From contig NZ_FOOY01000008.1 of the NCBI RefSeq assembly GCF_900113325.1, forward strand, positions 1 through 64,000: DNA of 64,000 nucleotides. Reading direction: 5' to 3'. Under the pieces are notes generated by a model, which was not told where the DNA came from, did not search any database, and was given only the letters and a program-made list of their open reading frames with translations. The position numbers and the translations under genes are program-made. This DNA is from Sporolactobacillus nakayamae (lineage in GTDB: Bacteria > Bacillota > Bacilli > Bacillales > Sporolactobacillaceae). Of this stretch, positions 1-10,600 are shown one piece after another. Position 1 is the first letter of the stretch. Each line of letters opens with the position of its first letter.

Positions 1-41
1 CTGAAGCCATACTTCCCCTGTAAAACTTGATGTGATACGAT
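1..41 (+). CRISPR. Terminal repeat of a type II-C CRISPR array
   Basis: A 36-bp CRISPR repeat occupies 6-41 and begins GCCATACTTCCCCTG. Bases 1-5 would be the end of the last spacer, so the array itself lies before the window. The identification rests on the tracrRNA anti-repeat at 4784-4819, which matches this repeat at 29 of 36 positions with differences clustered at repeat positions 8-12, the usual internal bulge. From memory the repeat resembles those used by Geobacillus-type Cas9 systems. Its last nine bases, TGATACGAT (33-41), form an extended -10 element, so each repeat may carry its own crRNA promoter as shown in Neisseria type II-C arrays. No further repeat follows on the right. Confidence 0.85.
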
Positions 42-55
42 CCATGCCCCTGAAT

Positions 56-93
56 CCCTTGATACATCTCCATTTCAAGGGGTTTTTATTTTT
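56..93 (+). terminator. Intrinsic terminator at the right end of the CRISPR array
   Basis: CCCTTGA (56-62) pairs with TCAAGGG (75-81) across a 12-base loop and is followed by GTTTTTATTTTT. It would stop plus-strand array transcripts before they meet cas2, which is transcribed from the other strand. Confidence 0.65.
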
Positions 94-191
94 AAAAAGC
101 GATCATAAATGCATCACTTTTTAACTTTCTTTACTCTTTTTAATCATTTTCTGTGCAAAATAAAAGAGATTGCTTGAAAAACAACCCCTTT

Positions 192-512
192 TTAAAAGAA
201 ATCTGTTTTATTTGATCCTAATCTTTCCTCTGGCGTATCTTCACCTAATAAAATATCCATATTTTCAAACTGCTTTTCGGTAATTTTCATTGAACGAATA
301 GCTCCGCTAACGGGAGGAAGATTTTCTTTCAAACGTTTCATGTGTTTTTGCACACCATCCTCACCGTTGCAGATGCGTGAGTAAACAGAGAATTGAAGCA
401 TAGTATAGCCATCCTTCAATAAAAACTTTCGAAAGCGACTATATGCTTTTCTTTCACGACTTGAAGTTACCGGCAGATCAAAGAATACTATTATTCTCAT
501 AAATTTACTCAT
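192..512 (-). CDS. cas2: CRISPR-associated endonuclease Cas2
   Basis: Cas2 pairs with Cas1 in the spacer acquisition complex. The 106-residue product has the family fold signature: an N-terminal beta strand ending in the metal-binding aspartate (IVFFDLP), followed by a helix rich in basic residues and [12 protein letters not shown]. The length is normal for Cas2 of type II systems. The reading frame overlaps the end of cas1 by eight bases, so the genes are translationally coupled. The start could be the ATG at 512 or the ATG at 500 (MRIIVFF), the latter with GAG eight bases upstream. It is the last cas gene, next to the array. There is no csn2 or cas4 between it and the repeat, which agrees with subtype II-C. 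Confidence 0.93.
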   Translation of the reverse strand: MSKFMRIIVFFDLPVTSSRERKAYSRFRKFLLKDGYTMLQFSVYSRICNGEDGVQKHMKRLKENLPPVSGAIRSMKITEKQFENMDILLGEDTPEERLGSNKTDFF

Positions 513-1407
513 ATGTATGGCTGTTGATATTAACTAATTCAGGAAGAAGTAAAAGAGATGCATCTGTCTGCCGACATGCAGTTGCATAACTTTTCACCAT
601 CTGATCTACCCCATTCGTAATGCTCTGTTTTTCTCCATTCCATATGGCTTCAATATTCAACACATCAAAAAGCTTTTTGCGAATATCTGATGACCATTCA
701 TCTTTTTCATGAACATTCATCGCAACCGTTACATCAACAAAAGCTCGTAGCGTCTCCATAAAATCATCCGCCAAATTAAATGCATTGGTCTGACTATCGT
801 GAAAAACGCCAAAACACGGATTGAATCCATATCGAACCAAGGCTCTTGCAACGAGGGAGCGCATAATGCTATAACCATAATTTAATGCTATATTGCGTGT
901 GTTCTCCTCACGGCGTTGAAAACCTTCACCGAATGCGGCAGTGAAGTAAACTTTTGCGCCATAAGCCTCGCGATTACTGCGATCACCGGATTCAACGCTG
1001 CGACTGATCGAAAACAATCGCTGCGCTTCTTCACCTTTATTTAACAGTTCCAAACAATGTGCCTGATTCTCAATTTTTCTAATAACAATTTTCTGCCAAA
1101 TTCGCTTAATAAATGGTTTGGGCAACTTCAGCTGCATTTCCAGAACAACTTTTTGCCGGGAATGTTGATTGAATGGCTGAATAGCGCCACACGGCATACG
1201 TTTGCGATCACAGATAATCAGTTCTACTTGATATTCAACACATTTGCTTAAAAGCACGCTTGTTATCGTAATCGCCGGTTCTTCTAATGTAATCGTGCAA
1301 ATATCTTCAAGCGGTATTCGTATCGTTTCTTCCTGGTGAATCAACAATTGTTCATCTTTTGTTGATAGTTTTGCCGGATTACGAATGACTAAGTGCCGGT
1401 ATGCCAT
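505..1407 (-). CDS. cas1: CRISPR-associated endonuclease Cas1 (type II)
   Basis: Cas1 is the metal-dependent integrase that inserts new spacers. The 300-residue protein shows the expected active-site neighbourhoods: a glutamate in [10 protein letters not shown], a histidine in [11 protein letters not shown] and an aspartate in [12 protein letters not shown] place the start at [11 protein letters not shown] (1407) because GGGGAG stands seven bases upstream; an ATG five codons earlier has no such site. The start lies inside the 3' end of cas9 (about 29-base overlap) and the end overlaps cas2, so cas9-cas1-cas2 form one tightly coupled operon. Nothing suggests inactivation. Confidence 0.95.
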   Translation of the reverse strand: MAYRHLVIRNPAKLSTKDEQLLIHQEETIRIPLEDICTITLEEPAITITSVLLSKCVEYQVELIICDRKRMPCGAIQPFNQHSRQKVVLEMQLKLPKPFIKRIWQKIVIRKIENQAHCLELLNKGEEAQRLFSISRSVESGDRSNREAYGAKVYFTAAFGEGFQRREENTRNIALNYGYSIMRSLVARALVRYGFNPCFGVFHDSQTNAFNLADDFMETLRAFVDVTVAMNVHEKDEWSSDIRKKLFDVLNIEAIWNGEKQSITNGVDQMVKSYATACRQTDASLLLLPELVNINSHTYE

Positions 1408-4400
1408 ATTTTTTCTCCCCATGCACTTTTGTAAGATGACCTAGTGGATCAATTTGATATTTTTCAAAAATCTGTAGATTTTGAGATCCAATTCTATCAA
1501 CATAGCTATTCATATGATCCATGATTCCGATTTGTGCTGTTGCTGAATCAGTTTTCTTATAGTAGAAGTACCCCTCCTGCCACATTATTGTTTCTCCTAA
1601 GTTTGATTTTGTTGTTTTTGATTTTTTCATTTTTACATAGACTACGTCATTTGAGAAGAGATTAAATAAAAATTTATAATCATCCGTAATATCTACCCAT
1701 TTCTCATATGGCTGCAAAGGTTTTATAAACTTCTTCGGCTCCCTTCCTGCCACAACATCGGCAACGTAAACAGGGACCAGATAAAATTTTCCTGTTTTCT
1801 TGTGCTGATAAACTTCTGTACGGACAATGCTAGCGTTAGCAGCAACAGCCTCGTCTTTTAGTGAAACAACCTGATTCGCCTTATCTTCAATCTTCACTGA
1901 TCGTATGATTGACGCCTTGTTCATATCCTTTGCCGGCTTATAGAGTGGTTCAATAAATGCTTTATTTTTATCCTTGCCGCTTTCCAGATAACGCTGTTTA
2001 ATTGCCTGATAGGTCTTCATATCAGATTCCTTGCCGAACATCGGAAAGTCACCAGTCTTCTTATCAAACGGGATATTCTCCAATTTGGTTCTTGTCACAA
2101 TTCTGGCATATCCATCTTTCCTTGTCCCACGTACCCGACGCAAAGTCTCTTCATGAATTTGTCCCTTAACAGACCGTTTCGGCATACGTGAAATAAAAAT
2201 CGGCTTAACTTCACTGATGAATTCCTGATCATAACTATCTAAAGCCAAACTGTCCAGTGCGAGCTTTAGTCTTTCCGGTTCCTGCAATATTCTTGCTCTC
2301 AATTCCTTAACAAACTCTTCCCACGGCTCCGGAAAACGATCCCATGTCCGCTTAAGCAATTGTTTCAGACTGACCTCACGATGTTTGAAATATGTGCTTA
2401 CCTCATAACGGAATGGTTGGCTGACCGCAATGATGACCGCATCAACAGCATGATGCAAATCATTTGCTTCACGATTTTTATTAAATCCCCAACGTTTGCG
2501 CATCAATGAAGTATACGCACCATTAACAGCAAAAACATGTTGCTTTGCATCTTTCACTTCACGAAATTCTAGATTATCTTCAACAAAGCTTTTGATGAAT
2601 CTCGTAATATAGCGCGTGTCATTTAAGTGTCTCGCTTTAAACGTCTGCTCCTGCTCATCGTCCATGTTCCTTTTAAGCAATAAGTCTTTTTTCTTTTTTG
2701 CCACCTTCAAAGTTTTGACATAACTTTCAAATTTTTTCCATCGATGTTCGTCTGCACCGAACCATTCACTTGGCGTTCTATTTTTCTTTTCTTGATTCAT
2801 TTTAGACAAAACAAGGACTTTATTCGTGTTACTGTCATCAAAGCTGCGGCTGTACGGAATTATATGATCTACTTCCGTAAAACCAGATTCAAAAAGATCA
2901 TTCAAATGAATCGTCTCTTGAGAGTAAGCACATTTGCAATCTTGCTGTTGCCAGAGTTTAAATTTTAATATGTCATGTCCTTGAGGATTCTTATGCGGAT
3001 ACAACTCTTGAATGTATGCTTTTGCGTCATCATTTACAGCTCTGTTTTTATTGTATTGTTTATCCAAATCACGGCGTTCTTTATAAGGGCGTCCCATTTC
3101 TCTCGCTAATTCAATATACATATATAAAGGCGATCCATAGCGTTTGATGATTCCGTTAATTATTTTTCTGGTTTGAGATAATGAACGGATGACTACCGGA
3201 TTACGAATTTCATCAGCCGGAATGACAGGAAGAAGATGTTGTTTACTCTCACCAACCTGCTCGTCCAATCGATATCCCAATTCATCACAAGCCCTGAAAT
3301 AAGGAATACCTTTTTCCATCAGCGGAATTAATTTGTTCAATGCTTTTAAAGAGAGATGACCGAACTTAGAAAATGAGAGACTTAACAGATTATCAATGAG
3401 CTCTTTATTATATTTTCGATTTGCTCGATTGTTTATCCGTTTTCCTTTTTCATTGACATAGTTATTGGAAAGATAATCAACTGTATCTTTATCGTCTTTA
3501 AAAATGGTTAATGCATAAGCAATTTCATCCAAATCAACGGGACGATACTGCACTAATGCATCTTTTCCTTCAACATTCTTTATGATCTTCCTTATTTCAT
3601 ATTGTTCTTTTAATGATAGGAATACTTTATTCTCATTCTTTTTCAGATCCTCCGCGGGATCATAAAACAAATCATTAAATCGTTGATCCTCCGCTAAGGA
3701 TAACTTTTTTCTTAGTTCAAAATACGTCACCTTTTCCTTATCAAACAAATATGGGATAATCGCATTCCGTTCCTCCTCAGCCAGTTCACGAGATGGTTGG
3801 CTTGAAGATAGGATTCTCAACCGGCTTAATTTGTCTAGTGCACGAAAATATTGAAAAGCATACGAAGCTTTAGGTGCGCGTTTCTCGCCTTTTTCAAAAG
3901 TGCAGTCACCAATTTTTTTTAGAATATCTTCCTTTGTGGCAACAGGCCGTTGTGCAGACCATATTTCAATATATATTTTTTTATTGTCTGGCGTTGCGAA
4001 TCTTTGACCATATTCATGTTGCTTTTCAAAAATCAACTGAATTTCTTGCTCAAGTTCGCCGCGAGCCAACACATGTGTATATTCACCATCTCTATTTCGT
4101 TTTCTGCCCGCAAATTTTTCCGGTTCGCTTACAAGCATTTCAGCTACAGTTTGATAACCTTTTTCTTTCATCAATTCCTTATTTGCTTTGATCGCTGACA
4201 ATACTTGACCATTATCATCTTTCTTTGATTCACTTTTCCTATTTGAACGATACCCTCTGTTTTTGGCAAGATGCACAAGCACTCTGGCAAACTCACGATC
4301 CGTTAAAAGGCGTTCAAGTGCATTGACCCGGACTAGCCAGATATCCAGATCGCCGGCCTTCCAGTCATAGAGTTGTTCCATTTGCCCACGTGTGAGTAAT

Positions 4401-4633
4401 CCCTTCTCGAGAATAAATTGCCGTACTTTGCCGACACGGTATCTTCTGCGTCTTAATCTTCTTCGGGCAGATCTAGCGTCTCTCCGGGGCGCAGCAAGCG
4501 ATGAGCCATTTTTGGGATTTTCAGCTGCATCATACAATCTAGCACCCATCTTCTCAATACGTTTTTTATCTAGATTAATTACCGACCAGCCAACCGATGA
4601 AATGCCAATATCAAGACCGATACTATATTTCAT
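1379..4633 (-). CDS. cas9: Type II-C CRISPR RNA-guided nuclease Cas9 (compact)
   Basis: This 1,084-residue protein is a small II-C Cas9 resembling, from memory, the Geobacillus GeoCas9/ThermoCas9 group. RuvC-I is at the N-terminus (GLDIGISSVGW, catalytic Asp8), followed by an arginine-rich bridge helix (RRDARSARRRLRRRRYR). RuvC-II lies in YIELAREMG. The HNH motif EVDHIIPYSRSFDD places the catalytic His at 590, and RuvC-III is in DLHHAVDAVIIA. The C-terminal PAM-interacting part is complete and ends near EKKYGIP. All catalytic residues are present, so the nuclease is probably active. The ATG at 4633 is preferred over the ATG at 4648 because GGAG lies nine bases before it. The tracrRNA gene lies directly upstream on the same strand. 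Confidence 0.97.
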   Translation of the reverse strand: MKYSIGLDIGISSVGWSVINLDKKRIEKMGARLYDAAENPKNGSSLAAPRRDARSARRRLRRRRYRVGKVRQFILEKGLLTRGQMEQLYDWKAGDLDIWLVRVNALERLLTDREFARVLVHLAKNRGYRSNRKSESKKDDNGQVLSAIKANKELMKEKGYQTVAEMLVSEPEKFAGRKRNRDGEYTHVLARGELEQEIQLIFEKQHEYGQRFATPDNKKIYIEIWSAQRPVATKEDILKKIGDCTFEKGEKRAPKASYAFQYFRALDKLSRLRILSSSQPSRELAEEERNAIIPYLFDKEKVTYFELRKKLSLAEDQRFNDLFYDPAEDLKKNENKVFLSLKEQYEIRKIIKNVEGKDALVQYRPVDLDEIAYALTIFKDDKDTVDYLSNNYVNEKGKRINNRANRKYNKELIDNLLSLSFSKFGHLSLKALNKLIPLMEKGIPYFRACDELGYRLDEQVGESKQHLLPVIPADEIRNPVVIRSLSQTRKIINGIIKRYGSPLYMYIELAREMGRPYKERRDLDKQYNKNRAVNDDAKAYIQELYPHKNPQGHDILKFKLWQQQDCKCAYSQETIHLNDLFESGFTEVDHIIPYSRSFDDSNTNKVLVLSKMNQEKKNRTPSEWFGADEHRWKKFESYVKTLKVAKKKKDLLLKRNMDDEQEQTFKARHLNDTRYITRFIKSFVEDNLEFREVKDAKQHVFAVNGAYTSLMRKRWGFNKNREANDLHHAVDAVIIAVSQPFRYEVSTYFKHREVSLKQLLKRTWDRFPEPWEEFVKELRARILQEPERLKLALDSLALDSYDQEFISEVKPIFISRMPKRSVKGQIHEETLRRVRGTRKDGYARIVTRTKLENIPFDKKTGDFPMFGKESDMKTYQAIKQRYLESGKDKNKAFIEPLYKPAKDMNKASIIRSVKIEDKANQVVSLKDEAVAANASIVRTEVYQHKKTGKFYLVPVYVADVVAGREPKKFIKPLQPYEKWVDITDDYKFLFNLFSNDVVYVKMKKSKTTKSNLGETIMWQEGYFYYKKTDSATAQIGIMDHMNSYVDRIGSQNLQIFEKYQIDPLGHLTKVHGEKKYGIPALSHS

Positions 4634-4694
4634 ATATTTCAGCTCCATAGGAAATTAGTTTTATGTATTTTTAAAATTCAGTCATAGTTGGTAC

Positions 4695-4853
4695 AAAAAA
4701 ATGACTAAACCATGGGCCTAGTCACTTTAATGAGGGAATTCCCATAACGGGAGGCGATCCCTAACGCCACAGCATAATGCTTTACCATACAAACTCTATA
4801 AAACTTGATCTGATACGATACGTGTGATACAGCGATTTCCCCAAATCGCTTAT
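4695..4853 (-). ncRNA. tracrRNA for the type II-C system
   Basis: The anti-repeat (4784-4819) is complementary to the array repeat, with the usual bulge. Reading on the minus strand it is followed by a nexus-like segment GTGGCGTTAGGGATCGCC, a second stem with CCCGTTATGGGAATTCCC, and a terminator hairpin (TGACTA/TAGTCA, 4701-4723) with a run of seven T's at 4694-4700. The order closely follows what I recall of the Geobacillus Cas9 tracrRNA 3' part. An additional perfect hairpin, AGCGATTT-GGGG-AAATCGCT (4831-4850), precedes the anti-repeat, so the primary transcript is probably longer than the processed form. The 5' end is inferred from the promoter. Confidence 0.88.
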
Positions 4854-4858
4854 CTATT

Positions 4859-4886
4859 ATTTTAAATTACTGGGCTTATTTGTCAA
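4859..4886 (-). promoter_or_regulatory. Predicted tracrRNA promoter
   Basis: A consensus -35 TTGACA (4881-4886) is separated by 16 bases from TAAAAT (4859-4864) on the minus strand. This places the RNA start near 4852, just before the extra 5' hairpin. Confidence 0.65.
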
Positions 4887-5037
4887 TCACTTTTGTCCTA
4901 TTTTAATTAATGCATTTTCGACTTATTTCGACAGTATACAAATTTCATGACCATCAGCTCCTTTTTATCTTTTTTGTCAAATGTTTAAATGCTTGCATAT
5001 TAATTTGATCCAAATCCACATCACAACTTTCCAAATC
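4887..5037. other. Intergenic spacer between pglZ and the tracrRNA promoter
   Basis: This short AT-rich stretch lies where brxL would be expected after pglZ. I see no brxL remnant, no convincing hairpin terminator for pglZ and no ORF with a ribosome binding site. Confidence 0.5.
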
Positions 5038-7602
5038 TTAAACACCGTAACCATCGGAAAAAGCAATGTCTATAGTGAAAGGAATCCGTTCAAAATTTTT
5101 TTCAACGTTCTCTTCTTCATCTTCAAGCACAAGAAAATAAGTAGCCTGACGATTATAGTCTCGATTTTTAAAAACAAATTTTTCGCGATAAACCCGATCA
5201 GCCGGTTTTTCTGAAGAACGGTCAGCAAGTAGATGGTTCTCATTCGTGATTCTTTCGCCATGAGAATCTATAAAATAAGCAATCAATCGGCGCGGATGCA
5301 CCTTTTCTTCTACAGGTTCTGTTTGGAAAAATTCAAGAAACAAAATCATTGTCGTGATTTTACGAGAACTGCTCATCAGTTTCGCGTTCACCTTGCGCAA
5401 AATGTTACTCCGGTTATTCCTAAATGTAACAACTGGTACAACGATCTCCTGAAGCATCGCACCGCCGTGAACATAATTCGCACCTGCACCTTGAATCATA
5501 AATCGCTCTGCACCATTCGGAACAGTGACAAAAAGTGGCGGATCATTTGATAGTAAGCCTTCCGTTGAAAATGTTAAAGTGCCCTCTGAATTTGGTTTCT
5601 GGTCACCGATGACAAAACGGCGATTCATTTGCAATGTTTGTCCACTAACAACTGGCAATTTGTCGCTCTGTTTGATTGGATCGCGCTGATAAAGATACCC
5701 ATGATCCGCAGTAACAAGAATGGTTGATGCACTTAAATTATTTACAAGCTTATTGATGAGTACGGTAATCTCGTCAATTGCTTGAGTGGTTGCAGCAAAT
5801 ACTTCCGACTCAGAGGGTGCATGATCTCCATTAGCATCAATTCGATTATGATAGATGTAGATTACCTTTTTGGATTGTAATCGTTCCCGCATTTCCTGTC
5901 GGGATAGGTCACGTATATCTCGTTCACGAATCGCGAAACTCTCCTTAACTCTCTTCTGTAAAAGAAGGGTTCGTTTTTCAATTCCCGTAATTATGACATC
6001 ATCCACCTTCACCGACTGATTTCCACTCTCGCTGATCTCATATCGGATGGAATGGTGTGGAAGCATTGCAGGTATACCCAAAGCAGTGAAAGATGGCAGA
6101 GTACTTTGCATGGCAGCAATTTCTGCTGTACCTCTAAGCTCCAAATTTAATCGATCCATCAGTTCGCGCCCTGCTTCATATCGAAAAGCATCCGAGATAA
6201 TGACAAAAACGCGTTCATTTTTCTTTAAAAAGGGCTGAATTAGATCAGGATAGAAACGGTTCTGCTGTGGCACTCCGGCAATAGGCCATTTCTCATTTTG
6301 AGACTGCTTCAAACCTTGGGTCCATTTGGTTGCTAGCTCCCTCATATAAACATTGCCGTAAACTCTTTCAACCTGCTCGCGTAAGGTAATTAAAAGATCA
6401 TCCTTTTGGCAACGGTCATAAGCAGTATAAAACTTCCGATAAGCTCGATCATAACGATAATAGTCTTTTATATACGCTTGGATTAGATCATATGAAGAAG
6501 CCTCGGGAACGAAGTGCTGATGCTCCTTGTCCAAACGCATTAAAAGAATTGCCTCCTCTATCGCCACGTAGACGTCCCGATAATCGTGGTACCAATGTAA
6601 CGTTCGACGTGCATTGATCATATTCTGATATGTATCAAATTGATCGACTCCCGCTGCAAGCTGTGCTTCAATATACTCAATAACAGCACCATCAAATCCG
6701 CGGAATGCATCTGCACCAACATAGTCTTGTATATCCCATTTTTTGAGGTAATCATCAAGATAAATGGTGCTTGCCACCAATTCCGAGAGTTTCTGAAAAG
6801 CATCGCGGTTATCCGACTGATTCATAAACTGATTCATCAGCACGATGATATTCATTGGTTTCAACGAAACATAGTCCTTCCAACAATCTGGCAATTTAAG
6901 ATCAGGAGCCGTACCGGAAAGATAGGTCAGCAGGAAAAATGTGAACAGATCTTGTAATGATCGTTCATTCCGGGTATAGTCATACATTCTCTCCATCAAA
7001 ATCCAGAAACTTTCTGGATCGCCAAATTTGCCGATTGCTTCCCATGATCTGTTACTCTCTTCCACATATTCCCGCATCAGTGTTTTGACTACCTCATCTG
7101 GAGTATTAACCGTATTTCGACACAGCACAGACAAAACGCCAACATCAATGGATTGCTGATCAAAATCAGTGATTTCAAAAGACTGGAAAGCAGTATATCT
7201 CTGCTTATTATTAAAAAACTTTGCATAATGCTTAACAATCGGTTGAAGGATCGGATCTGCAATTCCCAGCTCACGCATGATCACCGTCGTTTTATCCGTC
7301 GAAAATTCCATTCCCATTTTCAATTGGTCAAGCAGCCAGTCTTCATGTGGGGCAGGCTTTGCCATCGGAGCATAGATGAGAAAAGAAGAATTCGGATCCT
7401 TCTTCTCCAATTCATACTTCGTCGCAAATAAATTATGCGATGTCAGTTTCCAAACACGTATCTGATCAAACTGAAGGTCGTTTATATCCTCTTTAAAGTC
7501 CCCTGCTCCGTCATACCAGAACACGAGATGACGTTTTTGACCGTAACACAGCGGTTTCTGAAATAGTTCATTCAACATGCGCCGCACTTCTTTCAGATTC
7601 AT
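5038..7602 (-). CDS. pglZ: BREX type 1 alkaline phosphatase-fold protein PglZ
   Basis: PglZ is the alkaline-phosphatase-superfamily component that defines BREX phage defence loci. The 854-residue protein carries the metal-site motifs of that fold: VIISDAFRYEAGREL near residue 470 and ILVTADHGYLYQRD near residue 630, inside the PglZ domain (roughly 450-780). The N-terminal YGQKRHLVFWYDGAGDF is typical of type A PglZ in BREX-1. The start ATG has GGAG eight bases upstream, 26 bases after the pglX stop. It is the last gene of the operon here. Canonical type 1 loci continue with brxL, which is missing between this gene and the tracrRNA. Confidence 0.93.
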   Translation of the reverse strand: MNLKEVRRMLNELFQKPLCYGQKRHLVFWYDGAGDFKEDINDLQFDQIRVWKLTSHNLFATKYELEKKDPNSSFLIYAPMAKPAPHEDWLLDQLKMGMEFSTDKTTVIMRELGIADPILQPIVKHYAKFFNNKQRYTAFQSFEITDFDQQSIDVGVLSVLCRNTVNTPDEVVKTLMREYVEESNRSWEAIGKFGDPESFWILMERMYDYTRNERSLQDLFTFFLLTYLSGTAPDLKLPDCWKDYVSLKPMNIIVLMNQFMNQSDNRDAFQKLSELVASTIYLDDYLKKWDIQDYVGADAFRGFDGAVIEYIEAQLAAGVDQFDTYQNMINARRTLHWYHDYRDVYVAIEEAILLMRLDKEHQHFVPEASSYDLIQAYIKDYYRYDRAYRKFYTAYDRCQKDDLLITLREQVERVYGNVYMRELATKWTQGLKQSQNEKWPIAGVPQQNRFYPDLIQPFLKKNERVFVIISDAFRYEAGRELMDRLNLELRGTAEIAAMQSTLPSFTALGIPAMLPHHSIRYEISESGNQSVKVDDVIITGIEKRTLLLQKRVKESFAIRERDIRDLSRQEMRERLQSKKVIYIYHNRIDANGDHAPSESEVFAATTQAIDEITVLINKLVNNLSASTILVTADHGYLYQRDPIKQSDKLPVVSGQTLQMNRRFVIGDQKPNSEGTLTFSTEGLLSNDPPLFVTVPNGAERFMIQGAGANYVHGGAMLQEIVVPVVTFRNNRSNILRKVNAKLMSSSRKITTMILFLEFFQTEPVEEKVHPRRLIAYFIDSHGERITNENHLLADRSSEKPADRVYREKFVFKNRDYNRQATYFLVLEDEEENVEKNFERIPFTIDIAFSDGYGV

Positions 7603-7628
7603 AGCCGCAGCTCCTAATCTATATCTAT

Positions 7629-10600
7629 TTATATTTTTGCAAGTAGGTCAGCTTTGAGTGGGTTCTTTCCCGCTCCCTGTGGCACTACGATGCTTTGAAA
7701 CTTTGCATAATTGACTTTAACCCCGTCATCCAAGTCCAATTTAATCTGCTGATTTGCCATATGAGCCATAATTTGATCGTACTGACGGCATTCACTTAGT
7801 TGTCGTTGAAGTTTCTCTTTTTGCTTACGTGCTTTCACCCGATCCCGCCCTTGTGCATCCGATTCCACCAGCAGATCCAAGCGACTCATCTCTTCCTCAT
7901 ACTTACGCTCCATTGCATGTAAGTAATCTGTTCGCACACACGCTACTAATCCAGGCTCATATCGATGCAAATAAATCAACGCTTTAAATCCATTTTGCTT
8001 TCCACTGTCAAAAAGCCAGTAGATCGGCCTTTTTTTATAAATCTGAACATGATCTTTGTAAAATTCTTTAAGAAAGTAGCGGCGGATTCGCTGTCTCGAC
8101 GTTTCACTCGACTTCGTATTTAATGACTGTGCAATGAAGTCGAGATTCTGCTCCAAAGTATTGTCACTAAAAGTCAATTTCAAAATCGAAATCAATCGCC
8201 CAACAAGATCGTCTTCAAAATAAGTATCATCAGTAATCGGAATCACATTGTCCTTATCCGGCTTATAGTTCTTATAGCGTCCGTTATCAAAGTCTCCACC
8301 GGCAAAAATCAATTCTTCTTCATCCAGTGAATAACGACCAAACATTATCCCTACACAGTATGAAAGAAATGATTTCACATCACGTTCACGATCCGCACGT
8401 CTGACTGTGACCTCGTCATCCGACTCTTCTGGCGTTAGTTCATCTTGCAGGCCATAAAGATCAATAAAAATCCGGTTCAACTCTTCTTCGTTTGCTTTCA
8501 ATGTAATATAACGTCGGTCTGCTTCCTTTTTCCAATTGCTGTATGATTCTTCTAAAGTCACTGCTCCATCTCGGAATTCGAGAAAAGGATGCCGCTTAAA
8601 ATCCCAGGACGTTTCGAAAGAATCCCAGTCGGATTTGGAGATTAAAATAGTTTGATGAACTAAATGTAATATAATGGATGATTCATTTTTAAAATTTATA
8701 ATGGGTATTTTTTTTAAATCCCCAACTTGAAAAGCTAGAGTTGGATTCATCATATTTAGAAAAAAAATCGTCAGTTTGCTAGCTAATAAGCCAAGGATAA
8801 TTAACGAAGTATCAAATATACAACAACCTGCAGTATCAAAAATAAAACCTTCGTTATAATACCTTACCCCAAACTTTGAAGAACTGATTCTTGACCACGA
8901 AATAGATTCTTTGAAATAATCATTTTCATTTGAGATCTTCCATCCTAAATTTTCTCCTAACTGCGGATAATTAATTCTTGTGTTCTCTTTAATCTCAGCA
9001 CCATTATTTTCCCAATTAACTAGAAAATAATGATTACCATACCATTTTCTGTATTCTCCACCTTTATTGTATGGAACCCATTTATAGTCATTTTTGAATG
9101 GTTCATAATTTTTAAAGTGAATTTTTTGTTTATTTACTTCAAACCATAAACGTATAAAACGCTCATTATCTCCCGTCCTCATCCCCATCTTTGGTTGACT
9201 TAAGTTTGATAAAGGTAAGCTTTCTCTAAAAATCTTTCTCACTTGATCACTTGCCCAATAAGCAATTGGTGAGCCGGGGATATCTGAGAATCCGTCTTGA
9301 GTTCTTATGAAATTTAATTTATTATTCCTAAACTGCTTTGACTTTCCATCTGCGTCTTTAATATCTACGAGCCTTACATAAGTGGCATTATAATTTGGAA
9401 TCGTTTGATTGCGCAAAACGAACATGGTACTTTGTACGACTTCCCCACCAATTTCAGCGAATGCCCTGGCTCCAAGATGCGCCATCGAATAGATTTGTTC
9501 TTCTTTTAGAAGAAACAATCTCAATTTTTCAAAAGATGACAGAAACATCCAGGACTGCTGGGTAATCATGCTAATAAATCCGTTTTTCCGCGCAAATTGA
9601 ATGCATCGTTCCATCATTACTGCGAATAGATCTGCGCTTGCATCAGGGTAATTACTTTTTACAAACTTCGATAGCCGGTCATCCATTCCTTTTCGACCCA
9701 TATAAGGTGGGTTTGTGACAACCACCTCGAAATTCATCGCAAGCAACGTTGCTTGATTAACAAGAGCTTTAAAGAGGGCTAGCTTATTTAACTTAAAATC
9801 TTCTAAAAAGAAATCATAACTGTCCTTTTTTTGTATTTCCTTTATACGTGCATTCAACATCTCTAAGTCGATAGAATCAGGCACTTTCAAAATAGAACCA
9901 TACAATTCTGCATCGGCAAATGTACCAACTAATTTCCGTGCCTGCTCTTTTAATAGTTTGTTTTCCGCAAAGATATCAATGTCTTCATCAGTAATGCTGT
10001 TGCTTTCATGAACCGCATAAACATGAATATCGACATGTTTTCTGAATAACTGTCGATCATAGAAACGGGCCTTCATCACTAATGAGAAGTACGCAAGCTG
10101 TTTTGCACGCTCATCAATCTCCAGTCCATAAATATTATTCTGCAGGATTAACTGAGGAATATCTCGCTTGGAGTAACCTGCTGAAACATAAATTTGAAAG
10201 AGTAGGTCAAAGGCATACACTAAAATATGTCCTGATCCCATACAGGGATCAAACACTTTAATAGATTCAGGGTTCAGATTTCTGTTTATAAAGCTATTCA
10301 GTTGACGATGAACATTCAACGGCTGCTCTACTTCATCTATATAATAAGACCATCTCTGTTTCAACTCCTCATTTGGATGGGATTCAAGCCACAGACGGCC
10401 TAGTGAATTTTCCACCATGTATTGAACAATCCATTTAGGGGTAAAAAGTTGCGTGGCAGCCGGAATATCATCTTTACCAATCTTTATATTCTTCTTCAAT
10501 TCAGCAAAAACTTCATCTTTTTTTTCAGAATTATAAAATTGATAGAGCCAGCCAATGATTTCAACCTGATGCTCCCAGTTTTCCTCTTTGAGATTTTCGG

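Noticed and set aside
4784-4819. A second, isolated CRISPR repeat
   Set aside because: It matches the array repeat, but its place, divergence at the bulge and downstream nexus and terminator structures show it to be the tracrRNA anti-repeat read from the other strand.
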